6,674 nt of DNA from Verrucomicrobiota bacterium (GTDB taxonomy: Bacteria; Verrucomicrobiota; Verrucomicrobiia; Verrucomicrobiales; Verrucomicrobiaceae), in the NCBI GenBank assembly GCA_023428335.1, contig JAEYYS010000518.1, positions 1-6,674 of the forward strand, read 5' to 3'. The notes beneath the pieces were generated by a model. That model had not been told where the DNA came from. It was given only the letters and a program-made list of their open reading frames with translations, and searched no databases. Positions 5,382-6,674 of this stretch are shown here, one piece after another. Within the stretch, counting starts at the first letter, position 1, and the number at the start of each line of letters is the position of its first letter. Both the position numbers and the translations under genes were made by a program.

Positions 5382-6674
5382 ATGGAAAAGCGCACCAAGG
5401 CGGCGCCCATGAACCTCCTCGACTCCACTCCCGTCTCCCTCGCCTCGGCCCAGGTGGCCGTGCCGCTCTTCGGCCTCGCCCTGCTCGTGCCACTCTGGTC
5501 GCACGGCCGCGCCGCCGCCAGCCATGCCAGCAGACTGATGGCCGCCATCCTGATTCTGGCGATCGCGGCAGCCTCAGCGGTGGCGATCGGCGGACCGGCC
5601 GGCTGGCAGAGCGCCAGCGGCCTCGTCAGCTTCCGGCTCGATGCGCTTTCCGTCACCCTGCTGACGCTGGTCAGCTTCCTCGGTCTGGTGGTGACTCGCT
5701 ATGCGGTCAACTATCTGGACAATGATCCGCGCCAGGCGCGTTTCACCCGCGCGCTGATGGCAACCCTGGCCTCGGTGCTGCTGCTCGCGGTTGCCGGCAA
5801 CCTGCTGCAGTTCGTGGTCTGCTGGACGGCGACCAGCCTGTGCCTGCACCGGCTGCTGACCTTCCCCGCGGGCAGTCGCACCGCCGCGCTGGCCGCGCGC
5901 AAAAAGTTCCTCATCAGCCGGCTCGGCGACGCCTGCCTGCTCGCCGCCCTGGTGCTGGTCTGGCGCGGCTTCGGCACCTGGGACTTTGCCACCCTGTTCG
6001 CCGCGGCGGAGAATCCCGGCCCTGCTCAGGCCGCTGTGCTGCCCTGGGTGGCCTGGTTGGTGGTCGCCGCGGCCCTGATGAAGTCGGCGCAACTCCCCTT
6101 CCACAGCTGGCTGCCCGACACCCTCGACACGCCAACGCCGGTGTCCGCCCTCATGCACGCCGGTTTGATCAATGCCGGTGGCTTCCTCATCGTCCGCCTC
6201 AGCCCGCTGCTGGTGCAGGCACCGGCGGCGCTCGACGCCCTCGCCGCGGTCGGCGGCGCCACCGCCCTGTTCGGCTCGCTGGTCATGATGACCCAGCCCA
6301 GCATCAAGCGTTCGCTGGCCTGGTCGACCATCTCGCAGATGGGTTTCATGATGCTGCAGTGCGGCCTCGGCGCCTTCGCCCTGGCGATGCTGCACCTGGT
6401 CGCCCACTCGCTCTACAAGGCCCACGCCTTCCTTGCCTCGGGCGGCGTGGTCGCCAAGGCGCGGCCCGAATTCGCCCCGCGGACGGCGACCCGCCCGCTG
6501 GCCCTGATCGGCGCACTCGGCGCCGCCGCGGTGCTCGCGGCCGCAGCCGGATCCGTCATCGGTGTCACGGCCTCCACACCGCTGCTGCTCGGCAGCATCT
6601 TCCTGATGGCCCTGGCGCAGTTGGTCGCCGCCCTCGCCGCCGGCCCCTGGCGTCCCAGCCTCGCGGTCTGGGGC
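5382..6674 (+). CDS. dabB: DabB-like proton-conducting membrane subunit of an inorganic carbon (DAB) transporter, 3' end beyond window
   Basis: The first 431 codons of a polytopic membrane protein related to NuoL/MrpA; the frame is open to the window end. In characterised DAB systems DabB works with DabA (DUF2309, a carbonic-anhydrase-like protein), and cation flux is thought to drive CO2 hydration so that bicarbonate accumulates in the cytoplasm. About a dozen hydrophobic stretches are visible. Family motifs are FRLDALSVTLLTL (from residue 84), KSAQLPFHSWLPD (Lys234 onward), PTPVSALMHAGLINAGGF (251-268, with His259), SIKRSLAWSTISQMGFM (307-323, with Lys309) and HSLYKAHAFL (342-351, with Lys346). 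INAGGF and LAWSTISQMGFMMLQCG look like DabB rather than true NuoL, and no other complex I subunit is adjacent. ATG 5382 is chosen for its GGAGAG site. The divergent LysR neighbour fits the DAB gene order. A stand-alone Mrp- or Nuo-type antiporter subunit is the main alternative. Confidence 0.85.
   Translation, partial: MEKRTKAAPMNLLDSTPVSLASAQVAVPLFGLALLVPLWSHGRAAASHASRLMAAILILAIAAASAVAIGGPAGWQSASGLVSFRLDALSVTLLTLVSFLGLVVTRYAVNYLDNDPRQARFTRALMATLASVLLLAVAGNLLQFVVCWTATSLCLHRLLTFPAGSRTAALAARKKFLISRLGDACLLAALVLVWRGFGTWDFATLFAAAENPGPAQAAVLPWVAWLVVAAALMKSAQLPFHSWLPDTLDTPTPVSALMHAGLINAGGFLIVRLSPLLVQAPAALDALAAVGGATALFGSLVMMTQPSIKRSLAWSTISQMGFMMLQCGLGAFALAMLHLVAHSLYKAHAFLASGGVVAKARPEFAPRTATRPLALIGALGAAAVLAAAAGSVIGVTASTPLLLGSIFLMALAQLVAALAAGPWRPSLAVWG

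Noticed and set aside
4720..5412. Plus-strand open frame of 230 codons opposite lysR
   Set aside because: The LysR frame is unmistakable on the minus strand, and this frame also crosses the control region and the dabB start, which has a good ribosome-binding site in another frame.
5574..6425. Minus-strand open frame of 283 codons opposite dabB
   Set aside because: The translation is rich in His, Gln, Glu, Gly and Arg, the usual antisense image of a GC-rich membrane-protein gene, and has no family motif.
1..6674. tRNA, rRNA, insertion sequence or integrase signatures
   Set aside because: I found no tRNA-like cloverleaf, rRNA sequence, transposase-like protein or paired terminal inverted repeats on either strand.

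Overview
The window is very GC-rich, and the third codon positions of its genes are dominated by G and C. The gene content includes an exported formylglycine-type sulfatase, a Tat-exported Gfo/Idh/MocA dehydrogenase, a gamma-glutamyltransferase and a DabB/NuoL-like membrane protein. This combination is most like a Planctomycetes-Verrucomicrobia-Chlamydiae (PVC) bacterium, perhaps Verrucomicrobiota. That is an inference from gene content; no rRNA or other taxonomic marker is present.

Layout. (1) 1-1367, plus strand: the 3' part of a gamma-glutamyltransferase gene whose reading frame is intact except for one in-frame TAG at 1035-1037. Family homology continues in the same frame to a normal C-terminus, so this looks like a fresh nonsense mutation or a sequencing error. 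(2) 1368-1529: a 162-bp gap holding an array of nine 9-bp units (TCGGACNNN). (3) 1530-2990, plus: a secreted type I sulfatase of about 486 aa. (4) 2991-3061: a short gap between convergent genes with a perfect palindrome. (5) 3062-4381, minus: a Tat-signal Gfo/Idh/MocA oxidoreductase. (6) 4414-5325, minus: a LysR-family regulator, 32 bp upstream of the oxidoreductase and possibly co-transcribed with it. (7) 5326-5381: a 56-bp divergent control region. (8) 5382-end, plus: the first 431 codons of a DabB-like proton-conducting membrane subunit, running off the window.

How the genes work together. The left half encodes envelope or secreted catabolic functions: glutathione or gamma-glutamyl peptide breakdown, sulfate-ester removal and sugar-type oxidation. 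These resemble a scavenging heterotroph but form no obvious single pathway. The right half is a recognisable arrangement: a LysR regulator divergent from dabB. It predicts a dabA (DUF2309) gene just beyond the right edge, making a DAB dissolved-inorganic-carbon accumulation system. I see no clearly new system. The points most worth a second look are the amber-interrupted ggt, the 9-bp array, the palindrome at 3017-3034 and the lysR/dabB control region.
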